DNA from: Prochlorococcus sp. AG-670-N10
GTDB lineage: Bacteria; Cyanobacteriota; Cyanobacteriia; PCC-6307; Cyanobiaceae
Assembly (NCBI GenBank): GCA_003209065.1
Contig: QCSX01000009.1
Span: 1 to 57,852, forward strand
Direction: 5' to 3'
Length of the DNA: 57,852 nt
Position 1 is the first letter of the stretch, and each line of letters begins with the position of its first letter. The position numbers and the translations under genes were made by a program. A model generated the notes under the pieces. The model was not told where the DNA came from and searched no databases. It worked only from the letters and a program-made list of their open reading frames with translations. Of this stretch, positions 9,447 to 19,997 are shown one piece after another.

Positions 9447-10550
9447 ATGACTCTACTAAATAAAATTAAAAATAAATTTGCTTTTAATTACAGAAAAAAA
9501 AGATGGCCAGGATTAATTGATGCATATAAGCAATATCTACCAGTATCTTCAAAAACTCCAATTGTATCCTTAAATGAAGGAAATACTCCTCTTATTTTCA
9601 GTAAATCAATCAGTAATTTAATTGGAAACGATACTAAAGTTTATTTAAAATATGATGGTCTTAACCCTACTGGTTCTTTCAAAGACAGAGGAATGACAAT
9701 GGCAATAAGTAAAGCAAAAGAAGAAGGAAGAGAAGCAGTAATATGTGCTAGCACAGGAAATACTAGTGCGGCTGCGGCGGCTTATGCTTCAAGAGGTGGT
9801 TTGAAATCTTATGTATTAATTCCAGATGGATATGTAGCTCAAGGAAAACTTGCTCAAGCCTTAATGTATGGAGCAGAAATCATATCAATACAAGGTAATT
9901 TTGATAAGGCTTTAGAAATAGTTAGAGAATTATCTTCTGAGTATCCGATAAATCTTGTAAATTCTGTTAATCCTTACCGAATACAAGGACAAAAAACTGC
10001 AGCCTTTGAAATAGTTGATGACTTAGGTATTGCACCTGACTGGCTATGTATACCAATGGGCAATGCAGGCAACATAACAGCATATTGGCTAGGTTTTAAA
10101 GAATATGCAAATATAAAAAAGAATTTAAAATTACCAATCATGATGGGATTCCAATCTGAGGGATCTGCACCTTTGGTAAAAAATATTATAGTTCAAGATC
10201 CAGAAACAATTGCGACCGCTATTCGAATTGGAAATCCTGTGAATAGAGGTAAAGCAAAAATAGTTAAAAAAGAAAGCAAAGGAGATTTTCAATCTGTAAC
10301 TGATGAGGAAATTATTGAAGCTTATAAAATGCTGGCAAAAGAAGGTATTTTTTGTGAACCAGCAAGCGCAGCTTCAGTAGCAGGACTTATTAAAAATAAA
10401 AACAGAATTAAAAAAAAATCAACAATAGTTTGTGTTTTAACAGGTAATGGATTAAAAGATCCAGATTGTGCAATTAAGAATAATAATGCGATATTCAGAA
10501 AAAATATTGAACCTTCACTAAAAAACATAACAAAAATCTTAGGATACTAA
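9447..10550 (+). CDS. thrC: threonine synthase
   Basis: This PLP enzyme of 367 residues converts O-phosphohomoserine to threonine. The PLP lysine lies in NPTGSFKDRGM near residue 75. CASTGNTSAAAAAYASRGG is the phosphate or substrate-binding stretch, and IPMGNAGNITAYWLGF is the glycine-rich loop for PLP phosphate. FCEPASAASVAGL and the closing VLTGNGLKDPD are also typical. The length fits the short bacterial/archaeal-type ThrC. It ends the three-gene run after the ABC1-kinase and DUF1400 genes, and is followed by the long AT-rich gap before dnaN. Confidence 0.95.
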   Translation: MTLLNKIKNKFAFNYRKKRWPGLIDAYKQYLPVSSKTPIVSLNEGNTPLIFSKSISNLIGNDTKVYLKYDGLNPTGSFKDRGMTMAISKAKEEGREAVICASTGNTSAAAAAYASRGGLKSYVLIPDGYVAQGKLAQALMYGAEIISIQGNFDKALEIVRELSSEYPINLVNSVNPYRIQGQKTAAFEIVDDLGIAPDWLCIPMGNAGNITAYWLGFKEYANIKKNLKLPIMMGFQSEGSAPLVKNIIVQDPETIATAIRIGNPVNRGKAKIVKKESKGDFQSVTDEEIIEAYKMLAKEGIFCEPASAASVAGLIKNKNRIKKKSTIVCVLTGNGLKDPDCAIKNNNAIFRKNIEPSLKNITKILGY

Positions 10551-10745
10551 CTAAGACAAAAAAAAAAGTGGCTGTGGAAATATTTTTTAACTCAAAAAAA
10601 ACTGTTGAATAAATATTGAAATAACAATAAGAATGTTAGTAAATTTTTAAACAAATTATTTTGAATTAAATAAATTAACATTTAGAATTTTTTTTTCCAC
10701 CATTTAATTTTTTTAAACATCAATAACAGTAATTAATTTGATCTG

Positions 10746-10754
10746 TTTTCCACA
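10746..10754 (+). promoter_or_regulatory. DnaA box (TTTTCCACA)
   Basis: This is an exact match to the DnaA box form common in cyanobacteria. Two weaker copies lie at 10573-10581 (reverse) and 10693-10701, all inside the thrC-dnaN gap. Confidence 0.5.
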
Positions 10755-10788
10755 GTTTCAACAGTTACTACTACTACTATATATATTC

Positions 10789-10819
10789 ATTATTAGAAAG
10801 AATAATTATTAGAAAGAAT
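10789..10819. repeat. 15-bp direct repeat in candidate origin
   Basis: ATTATTAGAAAGAAT occurs twice, at 10789-10803 and 10805-10819, one base apart. It lies between the DnaA-box cluster and the dnaN promoter, where a DNA unwinding element or an operator could sit. Confidence 0.6.
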
Positions 10820-10844
10820 GAACCTTTAAAAGAAAAATATTTAA

Positions 10845-10874
10845 TTGCAATAATCAAGAAAATAGTTCTAATAT
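10845..10874 (+). promoter_or_regulatory. probable sigma70-type promoter of dnaN
   Basis: TTGCAA (10845-10850) and TAATAT (10869-10874) are separated by 18 bases, which suits -35 and -10 elements. Transcription would start near 10881, about 16 bases before the dnaN ATG, so the leader would be very short. Confidence 0.5.
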
Positions 10875-10896
10875 GTAAATAAAGTTATGAATTGAA

Positions 10897-12054
10897 ATGG
10901 AGATTGTTTGTAATCAAAATGAATTTAATTATGCTATTCAATTAGTTAGTAAGGCTGTTGCTTCTAGACCTACACATCCAATTCTTGCGAATTTACTTCT
11001 GACAGCTGATCAAGGAACTGATAAAATTAGTTTAACCGGATTTGATTTGAATTTAGGAATACAAACTTCATTTAATGCGACTGTTAAAAAAAGTGGAGCG
11101 ATTACTGTTCCATCAAAACTTCTATCTGAAATAGTTAATAAATTACCAAGTGAAACACCAGTTTCTCTTGGTGTTGATGAGAGTTCTGATAATATTTTGA
11201 TTAAAAGTGATAGAGGTTCTTTTAATATAAAAGGTATTCCTTCAGACGATTATCCTAACTTACCTTTTGTAGAGAGTGGGACATCTTTGAATATTGATCC
11301 AAGTTCTTTTTTAAAAGCTTTAAAATTAACAATATTTGCTAGTAGTACTGATGATTCAAAGCAATTACTCACGGGTGTAAATTTTACATTTAATTTAAAG
11401 TATTTGGAGTCAGCTGCAACAGATGGCCACAGATTGGCTGTTGTTTTAGTTGATAACAATGAAAAATTTGACGAAAAAGAAGATATTGTTTCTGATGAAG
11501 AAAATTTATCAGTTACTATTCCAACAAGATCTCTAAGAGAAATTGAAAAACTTGTAAGTCTTAGAACTTCTGAAAATTCAATTAAACTTTTTTATGACAA
11601 AGGACAAGTTGTATTTATTTCCTCTAATCAAATAATTACTACTAGAACCCTTGAAGGTTCCTATCCAAATTATTCTCAATTAATACCCGATAACTTTACT
11701 AAACTTTTTACCTTTAATACCAAAAAAATAATAGAATCACTTGAAAGAATAGCTGTATTAGCAGATCAACAAAGTAGTGTTGTTAAGATCAAATTAGAAG
11801 ACAAAGATTTGGCATTAATAAGTGCTGATGCTCAAGATATAGGTAATGCAAGTGAACTAGTGCCTGTATCTTTTGACTTTGATAAATTTGATATAGCTTT
11901 TAATGTAAGGTATTTATTAGAAGGTTTAAAAGTTATATCAAGTGAAAATGTAATCTTTAAATGTAATCTGCCAACAACGCCAGCAGTTCTAGTACCAGAA
12001 GATAATATCAATTCTTTTACTTATTTAGTTATGCCTGTTCAAGTACGTTCTTAA
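10897..12054 (+). CDS. dnaN: DNA polymerase III beta subunit (sliding clamp)
   Basis: DnaN forms the ring-shaped processivity clamp of the replicative polymerase. The 385-residue protein has the three-fold repeated clamp fold: an N-terminal domain with ASRPTHPILANLLLTAD, a central domain with the typical ATDGHRLAVV motif near residue 175, and a C-terminal domain ending in YLVMPVQVRS (the usual MPxR end). The ATG at 10897 follows a short leader and gives the family N-terminus MEIVCNQNEF. It is the first gene after the candidate origin, followed after one base by the PRC-barrel-like gene, then purL and purF, probably as one operon. Confidence 0.97.
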   Translation: MEIVCNQNEFNYAIQLVSKAVASRPTHPILANLLLTADQGTDKISLTGFDLNLGIQTSFNATVKKSGAITVPSKLLSEIVNKLPSETPVSLGVDESSDNILIKSDRGSFNIKGIPSDDYPNLPFVESGTSLNIDPSSFLKALKLTIFASSTDDSKQLLTGVNFTFNLKYLESAATDGHRLAVVLVDNNEKFDEKEDIVSDEENLSVTIPTRSLREIEKLVSLRTSENSIKLFYDKGQVVFISSNQIITTRTLEGSYPNYSQLIPDNFTKLFTFNTKKIIESLERIAVLADQQSSVVKIKLEDKDLALISADAQDIGNASELVPVSFDFDKFDIAFNVRYLLEGLKVISSENVIFKCNLPTTPAVLVPEDNINSFTYLVMPVQVRS

Positions 12055-12055
12055 G

Positions 12056-12763
12056 TTGAAATTACCCAAAGAATTTTTATTAAGTGAATTATTAAGTCAT
12101 AATGTAAAAGGTAATGCCACTTTTAATTATGGTATCGGCGAAAATGTTTGGATGCATCCACCTGTGCATAGGATTTTAGGTTGGTATTCTCGTCCCTCAA
12201 ACTTAGAACTTAAACGAAATGTTTGGAAGTTAAACCAAATAAGTCAAATAATAGATAATGATATTTTTGTAACAGGAAATCCCGCAATTTCAGACCTTGC
12301 TACTTTGAATAGATTCCCTAACTTAATAGACGCTAATTTAGTGAATTCAGAAGGTTCAAAGATAGGAACCATAGCAGATTTTTTATTCGAAATAAAAACT
12401 GGTAATATCAAGTTTTATTTAATTTCCCGTTCTAATCCAAGAATTCCAGGTTCCAGTAGATGGAAATTAAACATAGAAAATATTGTAGATCAGCAACCCG
12501 GTTTAGTGTTTTGTTCTTGCGTTTCCCTAGAGGATTTGCCTTTAGTAAGATCAAGTTTAAAAAATCAGTTTTTAAAAAAAGGAAAAAAAATAATTGATCG
12601 CTTTGATGATATGAAGAATACTGCAACAAGCAGATTAGAAGATTGGCTTGAAGAAGATGAAGATATAAACCAAAAACCAGAATTTAATAGAAATAGTTTT
12701 TATAATGATGAAGAAGAAATAAGATCTTTCAGAAATAAAAGAGAAGATGACCCTTGGATTTGA
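12056..12763 (+). CDS. PRC-barrel-like cyanobacterial conserved protein (235 aa)
   Basis: This protein starts with TTG one base after the dnaN stop, so it is translationally linked to the clamp gene. It looks like a double PRC-barrel-type protein: LKLNQISQ- and DANLVNSEGSKIGTIADFLFE-type beta stretches, the second followed by KFYLISRSNPRIPGSSRWKL. The C-terminal 60 residues are highly charged (LEDWLEEDEDIN) and probably disordered. No membrane segment is seen. The gene keeps the same place after dnaN in related picocyanobacteria as far as I recall; the function is unknown. The PRC-barrel call is inference from pattern, not an alignment. Confidence 0.75.
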   Translation: MKLPKEFLLSELLSHNVKGNATFNYGIGENVWMHPPVHRILGWYSRPSNLELKRNVWKLNQISQIIDNDIFVTGNPAISDLATLNRFPNLIDANLVNSEGSKIGTIADFLFEIKTGNIKFYLISRSNPRIPGSSRWKLNIENIVDQQPGLVFCSCVSLEDLPLVRSSLKNQFLKKGKKIIDRFDDMKNTATSRLEDWLEEDEDINQKPEFNRNSFYNDEEEIRSFRNKREDDPWI

Positions 12764-12766
12764 CTA

Positions 12767-15112
12767 ATGATAGATTCTTTAAATAACGATACATACAATG
12801 TTAATGAATCACTTAAAGTTGAAAATTTAACTACTGAAGATTACAAAGAGATATGTAACAGATTAGGAAGGAAACCTAATAGGACAGAGTTAGGAATGTT
12901 CGGAGTAATGTGGTCTGAACATTGCTGTTATAGAAATTCAAAGCCATTATTATCCAATTTTCCTATTACGGGAAAATATGTACTTGTTGGTCCTGGAGAA
13001 AATGCAGGTGTCATTGATGTTGGTAACGATCAGAAACTTGTCTTTAAAATAGAAAGTCACAATCATCCTTCAGCAATCGAACCTTTTCAAGGAGCTGCAA
13101 CTGGAGTTGGCGGAATATTAAGAGATATTTTTACTATGGGTGCGAGGCCTATAGCGGTTTTAAACTCTTTAAGGTTTGGTAATCTTGATAAATCATCTAA
13201 TATTTCTCTACTTCGTGGTGTAGTTGCTGGAATATCTCATTATGGTAATTGTGTTGGAGTACCTACCGTGGGTGGAGAAATAGATTTTGATGATAGTTAT
13301 TCAGGAAATCCTTTAGTTAATGTTATGGCTTTAGGTTTATTAGAAACTGATGAAATTGTTTGTTCAGGAGCAAAAGAGGTAGGTTCTCCTGTTTTATATG
13401 TAGGAAATACTACAGGTAAGGATGGTGTAGGAGGTGCTAGTTTTGCTAGTTCGGAATTAAGTACTAACTCTTTTGATAATAGACCCGCAGTACAAGTTGG
13501 TGATCCATTTATTGAAAAAAGTCTTATAGAAGCCTGTTTGGATGCTTTTAAAACAGGAGATGTACTTGCTGCTCAAGATATGGGGGCTGCAGGATTAACA
13601 TGTAGTAGTGCTGAAATGGCTGCAAATGGAGGTTTAGGTATATCTATCAACTTAGATTTAGTACCGGCGAGAGAGAATGACATGTCTGCTTACCAATTTT
13701 TATTATCTGAATCCCAAGAGAGAATGTTGTTAGTTGTTAAAAGAGAAAAATTAAACATTCTTATTCAGCAATTCAAAAAGTGGGGACTTTTTGCAAATGT
13801 TATTGGTGAAGTAGTATCTAAAAAAGAGGTTATTATTTCTCAAAACAATCAAATAGTTGCTCAAATTCCAACTTCTGCTTTATCTGATGAAACCCCAATT
13901 AACATTCATAATGTTATAAAAGAGCCCCCAAATTATTTAATAAAGAAATGGGAGTGGTCAGAAGATAAATTACCAATTATTAGCAAAAATACAATTTTTT
14001 CTTTAAAAGATAAAAAAAGATATTCTTTATCCGAAATTATTTTAAAACTATTATCAAATCCCTCAATTGCTTCTAAAAGTTGGGTGTATAGACAATATGA
14101 TTCTCAAGTACAATCAAACACTGTATTTAAGCCAGGAGAGGCAGATGCAGCTTTAATAAGACTTAGAGGTCAAGATGAGAAAAATAAAAATAATAAATTT
14201 TCTGGCGTTGCTGCATCTGTAGATTGCAATAGTAGATGGGTTTTATTAGACCCTTATAGAGGAAGTATTGCAGCAGTTGTAGAATCCGCAAGAAATGTAA
14301 GTTGTATTGGAGCTAAGCCAATAGCTATAACTAATAATTTAAATTTTTCATCACCTGATACTGAAATAGGATATTGGCAACTTTCATCAGCATGTGATGG
14401 AATTTCTAAGGCTTGTATAGCTTTAGAAACTCCTGTTACGGGTGGAAATGTTTCTTTATACAATGAATCAAAAAATCACAATAATCAAGTAACACCTATT
14501 AATCCCACTCCTGTAATTGGAATGGTAGGAATAATTAAAAACGTTGATAAAGCTGTAAGTTCAGGATGGAAAAATATAAATGATCAAATATGGATAATAG
14601 GTTCAAATTCTTCTGAATCATCATTAGGCGCAAGTTCTTATTTAGAGTATTTTCATGGTTTAGTTTCAGGTAGACCTCCAAAAATTGATCTTCAAGATGA
14701 AAAAGGTTGTCAAAGTTTTTTAAGAGATGCAATTTCAAAAAATTATATTATTTCTTCTCATGATATTAGTGATGGTGGCTTAGCTATTGCTTTAGCAGAA
14801 TGTTGTATTTTATCCTCTAAAGGAGCAACTATAGAATTAGAGGATGAAAATATTCGTAAAGATAACTTGTTATTTAGCGAGGGAGGTTCAAGAATTATTT
14901 TTTCACTTAATAAAAAAGAAGAAGTAAACTTCTTGAATTTTGTTGATAAGAAAAGAAAAGATTTCAGTGAAAATATGTATGTAAAAAAAATAGGATTTGT
15001 TACTAAAGAAAAATTTAATATATTTGTTGAAGATAAGAAACTTTGCACTTTTAGGGTTGATGAATTAGCAAAAAAATTTAATAATAGTATTTCCAGTTGT
15101 TTAAATAACTAA
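12767..15112 (+). CDS. purL: phosphoribosylformylglycinamidine synthase subunit PurL
   Basis: PurL makes FGAM from FGAR, ATP and glutamine-derived ammonia in step four of purine synthesis. The 781-residue length fits the small multi-subunit form that works with PurS and PurQ; no glutaminase domain is fused. Visible family segments include [68 protein letters not shown], and in the second half [12 protein letters not shown] and [16 protein letters not shown]. It starts 3 bases after the preceding gene and is followed 39 bases later by purF, giving a purine operon near the candidate origin. Confidence 0.97.
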   Translation: MIDSLNNDTYNVNESLKVENLTTEDYKEICNRLGRKPNRTELGMFGVMWSEHCCYRNSKPLLSNFPITGKYVLVGPGENAGVIDVGNDQKLVFKIESHNHPSAIEPFQGAATGVGGILRDIFTMGARPIAVLNSLRFGNLDKSSNISLLRGVVAGISHYGNCVGVPTVGGEIDFDDSYSGNPLVNVMALGLLETDEIVCSGAKEVGSPVLYVGNTTGKDGVGGASFASSELSTNSFDNRPAVQVGDPFIEKSLIEACLDAFKTGDVLAAQDMGAAGLTCSSAEMAANGGLGISINLDLVPARENDMSAYQFLLSESQERMLLVVKREKLNILIQQFKKWGLFANVIGEVVSKKEVIISQNNQIVAQIPTSALSDETPINIHNVIKEPPNYLIKKWEWSEDKLPIISKNTIFSLKDKKRYSLSEIILKLLSNPSIASKSWVYRQYDSQVQSNTVFKPGEADAALIRLRGQDEKNKNNKFSGVAASVDCNSRWVLLDPYRGSIAAVVESARNVSCIGAKPIAITNNLNFSSPDTEIGYWQLSSACDGISKACIALETPVTGGNVSLYNESKNHNNQVTPINPTPVIGMVGIIKNVDKAVSSGWKNINDQIWIIGSNSSESSLGASSYLEYFHGLVSGRPPKIDLQDEKGCQSFLRDAISKNYIISSHDISDGGLAIALAECCILSSKGATIELEDENIRKDNLLFSEGGSRIIFSLNKKEEVNFLNFVDKKRKDFSENMYVKKIGFVTKEKFNIFVEDKKLCTFRVDELAKKFNNSISSCLNN

Positions 15113-15151
15113 TAAAATATGCAACTGCTCAAAATTATCAGAAGTTAAACT

Positions 15152-16612
15152 ATGTGCGGAATTGTGGGAATTGTTTCTTCTGATGATGTAAATCAACAAA
15201 TTTATGACAGTCTTTTATTACTTCAGCATCGAGGACAAGATTCTACTGGTATCGCGACTATGGAAAATACTATTTTTCATATACATAAGGCTAAAGGACA
15301 AGTAAATACAGCTTATAGAACAAGAGATATGAGAAATTTAATAGGAAAAATTGGGTTAGGACATGTTAGATATGCCACCAAAGGTTCAGCAGAAAGTGTA
15401 GAAGAGGCTCAACCTTTTTATGTTAATGCACCTTATGGAATTATTTTAGTTCATAATGGAAACCTTACTAATACTAGAGATTTAGAAAAACAATTATTTA
15501 ATGTAGATAAACGACATACCAATTCTTCAAGTGATACAGAAATGTTGTTAAATATATTTGCGACTGAATTACAAGAACAAATTCATACAAAAGACTTACA
15601 TCCAGATATTATTTTTAATTCTGTTGAAAATTTACATAAACGAATTCAAGGATCTTATGCTTCAATAGCACTTATTTCAGGTCATGGTTTATTAGCTTTT
15701 AGGGATCCTTTTGGCATAAGACCTTTAGTAATTGGAAAAAGAATTTCTCTTACAACGCAAAAAGAGGAGTGGATGGTTGCAAGTGAGTCATTAGTTTTAG
15801 AAAATAATGATTATACAGTTGTTAGAGATGTCAAACCAGGCGAGGCAATTTTTATCACTTGTAATGGTGAATTTTATTCAAAGCAATGTTCAGAAAATCC
15901 AAGTCTATTTCCTTGTTCATTTGAATATGTTTATTTAGCCAGACCAGATTCAGTGATGAATGGAATCTCAGTCTATAAAGCTCGCTTAAAAATGGGCGAC
16001 TATCTAGCTGAAACAATTAAGACATCAATAAATTCTGGAGATGTAGATGTTGTTATGCCTATTCCTGATTCTTCTCGACCTGCTGCAATGCAAGTAGCTA
16101 GGCAACTTGGTATTGAGTATAGGGAAGGTTTTTTCAAAAATAGATATGTTGGTAGAACTTTTATAATGCCCGGACATCAAAAACGTAAACAATCTGTAAG
16201 GCAAAAGTTAAATGCTATGAGTACGGAATTTAAAAATAAAAATGTATTGATAGTTGATGATTCAATAGTTAGAGGTACGACTTCAAAACAAATAGTTCAA
16301 ATGGCAAAAGATGCAGGAGCAAACAAAGTTTTTTTCACTTCAGCTGCTCCACCTGTTAGATTTCCTCATGTTTATGGGATTAATATGCCTAATAGGGATG
16401 AATTAATAGCTCATGATAGAACAATAGCTGAAATAGCAGAAAAGCTTGAAATAGATAATCTTGTTTATCAAAGTGTAGATAATTTGAGGAAATCTATAAT
16501 TAATAATTCCAACGTAAAAGATTTAGAGATGAGTTGCTTTACCGGTTCTTACGTCACGGGAACTGTAAATCAAGAGTACTTAGAATGGGTTGAAAATGAA
16601 TATAAATCTTAA
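15152..16612 (+). CDS. purF: amidophosphoribosyltransferase
   Basis: PurF commits PRPP to purine synthesis by forming 5-phosphoribosylamine with glutamine as nitrogen donor. The N-terminal nucleophile cysteine directly follows Met ([10 protein letters not shown]), so no long propeptide is present. Glutaminase motifs include [31 protein letters not shown] and SSSDTEMLL. The PRTase domain carries [13 protein letters not shown], the PRPP loop. The conserved ending [10 protein letters not shown] is intact. Length 486 is normal. The stop codon overlaps that of the convergent topoisomerase gene by four bases and lies within a hairpin. Confidence 0.97.
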   Translation: MCGIVGIVSSDDVNQQIYDSLLLLQHRGQDSTGIATMENTIFHIHKAKGQVNTAYRTRDMRNLIGKIGLGHVRYATKGSAESVEEAQPFYVNAPYGIILVHNGNLTNTRDLEKQLFNVDKRHTNSSSDTEMLLNIFATELQEQIHTKDLHPDIIFNSVENLHKRIQGSYASIALISGHGLLAFRDPFGIRPLVIGKRISLTTQKEEWMVASESLVLENNDYTVVRDVKPGEAIFITCNGEFYSKQCSENPSLFPCSFEYVYLARPDSVMNGISVYKARLKMGDYLAETIKTSINSGDVDVVMPIPDSSRPAAMQVARQLGIEYREGFFKNRYVGRTFIMPGHQKRKQSVRQKLNAMSTEFKNKNVLIVDDSIVRGTTSKQIVQMAKDAGANKVFFTSAAPPVRFPHVYGINMPNRDELIAHDRTIAEIAEKLEIDNLVYQSVDNLRKSIINNSNVKDLEMSCFTGSYVTGTVNQEYLEWVENEYKS

Positions 16613-16624
16613 TTTATAAGATTT
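16604..16624. terminator. bidirectional terminator hairpin over the purF / topoisomerase stops
   Basis: AAATCTTA (16604-16611) and TAAGATTT (16617-16624) form a perfect 8-bp stem with a 5-base loop. Both stop codons of the convergent genes lie in it. A T run follows on the plus side only briefly, so strength is uncertain. Confidence 0.5.
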
Positions 16625-19053
16625 TCTAAAAGAGAACAATTTTCAATATATTCATCTTTTTCTAGATTCAGAAAATCAACCTTAATGATATTTTTACCAG
16701 GGTTTGAAGTAAATTTGGTTAAATTTAATCTTGCAGATTTATTTTTATTTGTTTCTAAATCAATATATTGACCACTAGAAATAACTTTTATAAAATAATC
16801 ATTATTAAGTTTAAGATTTTCATTTATATATCCTAATTTTGAATTATAGGCATCATAAATTTCATCAATTTTTAATTTAAAAAATTTTCCTTTTTTAGAA
16901 ACTAAATAAATAAGACCTTTCTCTTTACTTTTACAGCAAGAAACTATTTGTTCTTTAGGCAAAAGATTCACTAATAATGTTCCTTGTGATTGTTTGCTGT
17001 TTGGCTTTAGATATTTGTTAGATAAATCAAATTTAAATAACCTACCAATAGAGGTTAAGATTATTACTTTTTGCTCTTGGTTAAAAATAAATGAATCAAC
17101 AATATTTGTAGAATTTTTAAATTTTGCTATTGAAAATATTCTTGTACTTTTTAGCATATCTTCATCAAATAAAACTTTTTTAAATTTTCCATCTGAACTG
17201 ACTATGCATAAATAATTTTTCAAATTATTATCTAGATGATGAAAATTTATAATTTCTCTTGGATCAAGATTTCCAAAACTTTTTTTATCTAATTTATAAT
17301 CATTATTGATATTAGAGTTCCAGTTTATTTGAATAACCTTTCCTGAAGATGTTATTCCAATGATTTTCAAACTTTTTTTAATGTTGCATATAAACTTTTG
17401 AACATTTTTAGATTCAATCAATTTATTTTCGTTATCTAATAATTTTTTATAGTTGGAACAAATTAATTTTTTAAAATAAAATCTATTATCTATTGATATT
17501 TTTGTTTCTTTAATTATTAGCTCTTCTAATATTTGATTATTTATAGTGTCTATTTCTTCATCTTGATTAACATCTTTTAAGATTTTTGTTTTTCTTTTTA
17601 CATTAAATTTTTTCTTTAATCTCGTTAGTTCTTTAATTAAAGTTTCAAGCAATAAGCTTCGTTTATTTAGAAGATTATAAAGATATTTCTTTTTTTCAAT
17701 AAGTTCTACCATATCAATTTCTATTTGCTTTTTTTCTAAATTTGTTAACTTCTTAAGTGGCATACTTAAGACAGCATCAGCTTGCTCATTACTCAGGACT
17801 AGCTTTGAAATTAATATTGATTTTGCTTCAGTAGCATTTTCTGAGTTTTGAATAATTTCAATAATGTTTTTAATATTTTTAATCGCTATTGAAAAACCTT
17901 CTAATATTTCAAGTTTATCCGATGCAATTTTAAGCAAATATTTTGTTCTTTTTCTAATTGTTTCTTCTCTAAATTCTAGAAAATAATTTAGATATTTTCT
18001 TAGAGTAAGTTGAATTGGCTTACCGTTTATTAGCGCTAAAAATATTGCACCGAAATTAGTTTGTAATGAGGTTTTTTTGTATAAATTTGAAATTACAATT
18101 TCAGGATTGGAATCTTTTTTTAATTCAATTACAATTCTCATTCCATCTCTATCACTTTCATCTCTAATGTCAGATATCCCATCAAATTTTCCTACATTTA
18201 CTAATTCGGCAAGTTTTTCAATCCATCCAGCTTTACTAATCTGGTATGGAAGTTCCGATATTATAAGTGCCTTTCTTTTATGCTTGCCTTTCCCTAAATT
18301 AATTTCTTCACTATTAATAACACCCCTAATTGTTATAGATCCTCTTCCTTTTTCATAAACCTCTTTAATTGCATCATTGTAAATTAGTTCACCCCCTGTA
18401 GGGAAATCAGGTCCCAATATAATTTTAGATAACTTTGAGTCGCTTATATTGTTATCTCTTATTAGCGCAACTAAACCATCAATTATTTCACCTATATTGT
18501 GTGGAGGAATATTTGTAGCCATTCCAACGGCTATTCCAGAAGAACCATTTAATAACAAGAAAGGTAATTGAGCAGGCAATATATCTGGTTCTTGTTGTGA
18601 ACCGTCAAAATTATTTGAATAGCTTACTGTGTCAGATCCAATTTCTTCAAGAAAACACTCATGAGCTATTGGTGCGAGACGTGTTTCGGTATATCTCATT
18701 GCAGCCGGTGGGTCATTATCAACAGATCCAAAGTTTCCATGACCATCAAGAGTAGGATATTTTGTAGAAAAATTTTGAACCAATCTAACCAAGGCCTCAT
18801 AAACTGCCTGATCTCCATGAGGATGGTATTTTCCTAGTACATCACCAACAACTCTGGCACACTTTCTAAATGGCCTATCAGGAGTAAGTCCTAATTCATG
18901 CATTGCGAAAAGAATCCTTCTTTGGACAGGTTTCAGGCCATCTCTAGCATCAGGAAGGGCACGTCCTACAATTACGCTCATTGCGTACTCTAGATAGGAA
19001 CGTTGCATTTCTTCTTGCAGCGATATAGAAGTAAATTTTTCCTTAGTCATCAA
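16609..19053 (-). CDS. type II topoisomerase A subunit (GyrA/ParC family)
   Basis: This is an 814-residue DNA breakage-reunion subunit. The N-terminus [21 protein letters not shown], the [12 protein letters not shown] stretch and AMRYTETRL with the catalytic tyrosine show a complete cleavage domain; [19 protein letters not shown] follows. The C-terminal beta-pinwheel is divergent and low in complexity, and the canonical GyrA box (QRRGGKG) is not visible; [10 protein letters not shown] sits at the likely position. Cyanobacteria commonly have two GyrA/ParC paralogues, and this one reads as the ParC-like or second form. Whether it wraps DNA as gyrase does cannot be decided from sequence. It is convergent with purF, and the TPR gene ends about 85 bases upstream. 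Confidence 0.9.
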   Translation of the reverse strand: MMTKEKFTSISLQEEMQRSYLEYAMSVIVGRALPDARDGLKPVQRRILFAMHELGLTPDRPFRKCARVVGDVLGKYHPHGDQAVYEALVRLVQNFSTKYPTLDGHGNFGSVDNDPPAAMRYTETRLAPIAHECFLEEIGSDTVSYSNNFDGSQQEPDILPAQLPFLLLNGSSGIAVGMATNIPPHNIGEIIDGLVALIRDNNISDSKLSKIILGPDFPTGGELIYNDAIKEVYEKGRGSITIRGVINSEEINLGKGKHKRKALIISELPYQISKAGWIEKLAELVNVGKFDGISDIRDESDRDGMRIVIELKKDSNPEIVISNLYKKTSLQTNFGAIFLALINGKPIQLTLRKYLNYFLEFREETIRKRTKYLLKIASDKLEILEGFSIAIKNIKNIIEIIQNSENATEAKSILISKLVLSNEQADAVLSMPLKKLTNLEKKQIEIDMVELIEKKKYLYNLLNKRSLLLETLIKELTRLKKKFNVKRKTKILKDVNQDEEIDTINNQILEELIIKETKISIDNRFYFKKLICSNYKKLLDNENKLIESKNVQKFICNIKKSLKIIGITSSGKVIQINWNSNINNDYKLDKKSFGNLDPREIINFHHLDNNLKNYLCIVSSDGKFKKVLFDEDMLKSTRIFSIAKFKNSTNIVDSFIFNQEQKVIILTSIGRLFKFDLSNKYLKPNSKQSQGTLLVNLLPKEQIVSCCKSKEKGLIYLVSKKGKFFKLKIDEIYDAYNSKLGYINENLKLNNDYFIKVISSGQYIDLETNKNKSARLNLTKFTSNPGKNIIKVDFLNLEKDEYIENCSLLENLIN

Positions 19054-19137
19054 ATATGAGATTTATAGTGTGCTTAAATAAACTAAATTAAGATTAATAG
19101 GTAAATAAATATTTACCAGTATTAACAATAATGCAAT

Positions 19138-19992
19138 TTAATTTATTTTTGTTTTTGCAAAAAATATTTCTTCTTTAAGTTCTCTATTTTCAAAAAGTTT
19201 TGTAGTAGAGCTCTGTAGTTTTTCACCCCAAAGCTGTTCTTTTCTATAATTATATTCGACATAATTTGGTTCTTTAATTAAAGCTTTTTTTGCTAGAAAT
19301 ATTGCTTTAGCAGTATCTTCAGTTCTTAAACATGATGCAAGTGCGAGCATTGGTTCTGCGTTTTCTTCTAAAGATATAGCTTTTTTGAAAGAGATAATAG
19401 AAAGATTTATTTTATTTAGCTCATAATATGCCAAGCCTTTATTATTAATAGCTTGCCAAAAATCCTTCTTAATTTTTATTGCGTTGTCAAATTCTTTTAA
19501 AGCTTTCTCATAGTTTTTTTCCATCAAATAAATATTTCCTAATTGAAAAATTGCATTAAAGTTTTCCGGGATAATTTTAATACCTGATTGTAAAGAATCT
19601 TTTGCTTTTTTTATCTTTGATTGTTTTAAATATATAGTACTTTTTGCAAAATATATTTCTCCATTTTGAGGGTTTATTTCCTGTGCATTATTAAGCGAAA
19701 TTAATCCCTCTTCATATAATTTGTTTGCTAATTGTGCTTCAGCAAGAATTGTCCATAGCGTTTCATTTTTATCATCAATTTTTACAGCCAATTTTGCCAA
19801 ATTTAAACTATCTTTGATTTGACCGAAATATAGAAGTTGATAAGCCTGTTTCCCAAGTGATAAGGCTTCTTGTTTTAAATTTTTTGTTTCTGGAAAATAA
19901 TAATACGGAACTAAAGCTTTTAAATTTTTGGTAAGAAAAATATGGCCGCTTAGTATTGAAAAAAATAATATTCTCGTTAAATACTTGTTCAT
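19138..19992 (-). CDS. exported TPR-repeat protein
   Basis: I choose the ATG at 19990-19992 (MNKYLTRILFFSILSGHIFL), which begins a clean signal peptide and lies 5 bases after the queG stop; a longer frame from 20037 would overlap queG by 40 bases. The mature protein has several tetratricopeptide repeats, for example WTILAEAQLANKLYEEGLIS, IYFAKSTIYLKQSKIKKAKD, AIFQLGNIYLMEKNYEKALK and AINNKGLAYYELNKINLSII, so it is a helical scaffold for protein-protein contacts on the periplasmic or lumenal side. The partner is unknown. It is co-oriented with queG and is likely its operon mate. Confidence 0.85.
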   Translation of the reverse strand: MNKYLTRILFFSILSGHIFLTKNLKALVPYYYFPETKNLKQEALSLGKQAYQLLYFGQIKDSLNLAKLAVKIDDKNETLWTILAEAQLANKLYEEGLISLNNAQEINPQNGEIYFAKSTIYLKQSKIKKAKDSLQSGIKIIPENFNAIFQLGNIYLMEKNYEKALKEFDNAIKIKKDFWQAINNKGLAYYELNKINLSIISFKKAISLEENAEPMLALASCLRTEDTAKAIFLAKKALIKEPNYVEYNYRKEQLWGEKLQSSTTKLFENRELKEEIFFAKTKIN

Positions 19993-19997
19993 ATTTT

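Larger units (their letters stand above)
10551..10896. other. candidate replication origin region (oriC-like), thrC-dnaN gap
   Basis: This 346-base gap is very AT-rich and holds no ORF I trust. It contains one exact cyanobacterial-style DnaA box, TTTTCCACA (10746-10754), and two one-mismatch boxes: TTTTCCACC (10693-10701) and, on the other strand, TGTGGAAAT (10573-10581). A 15-bp direct repeat ATTATTAGAAAGAAT occurs at 10789-10803 and 10805-10819, next to an alternating AT stretch that could unwind. dnaA is not adjacent. The position upstream of dnaN, the box cluster and the AT-rich repeats suggest oriC; strand skew would be needed to decide. Confidence 0.5.
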
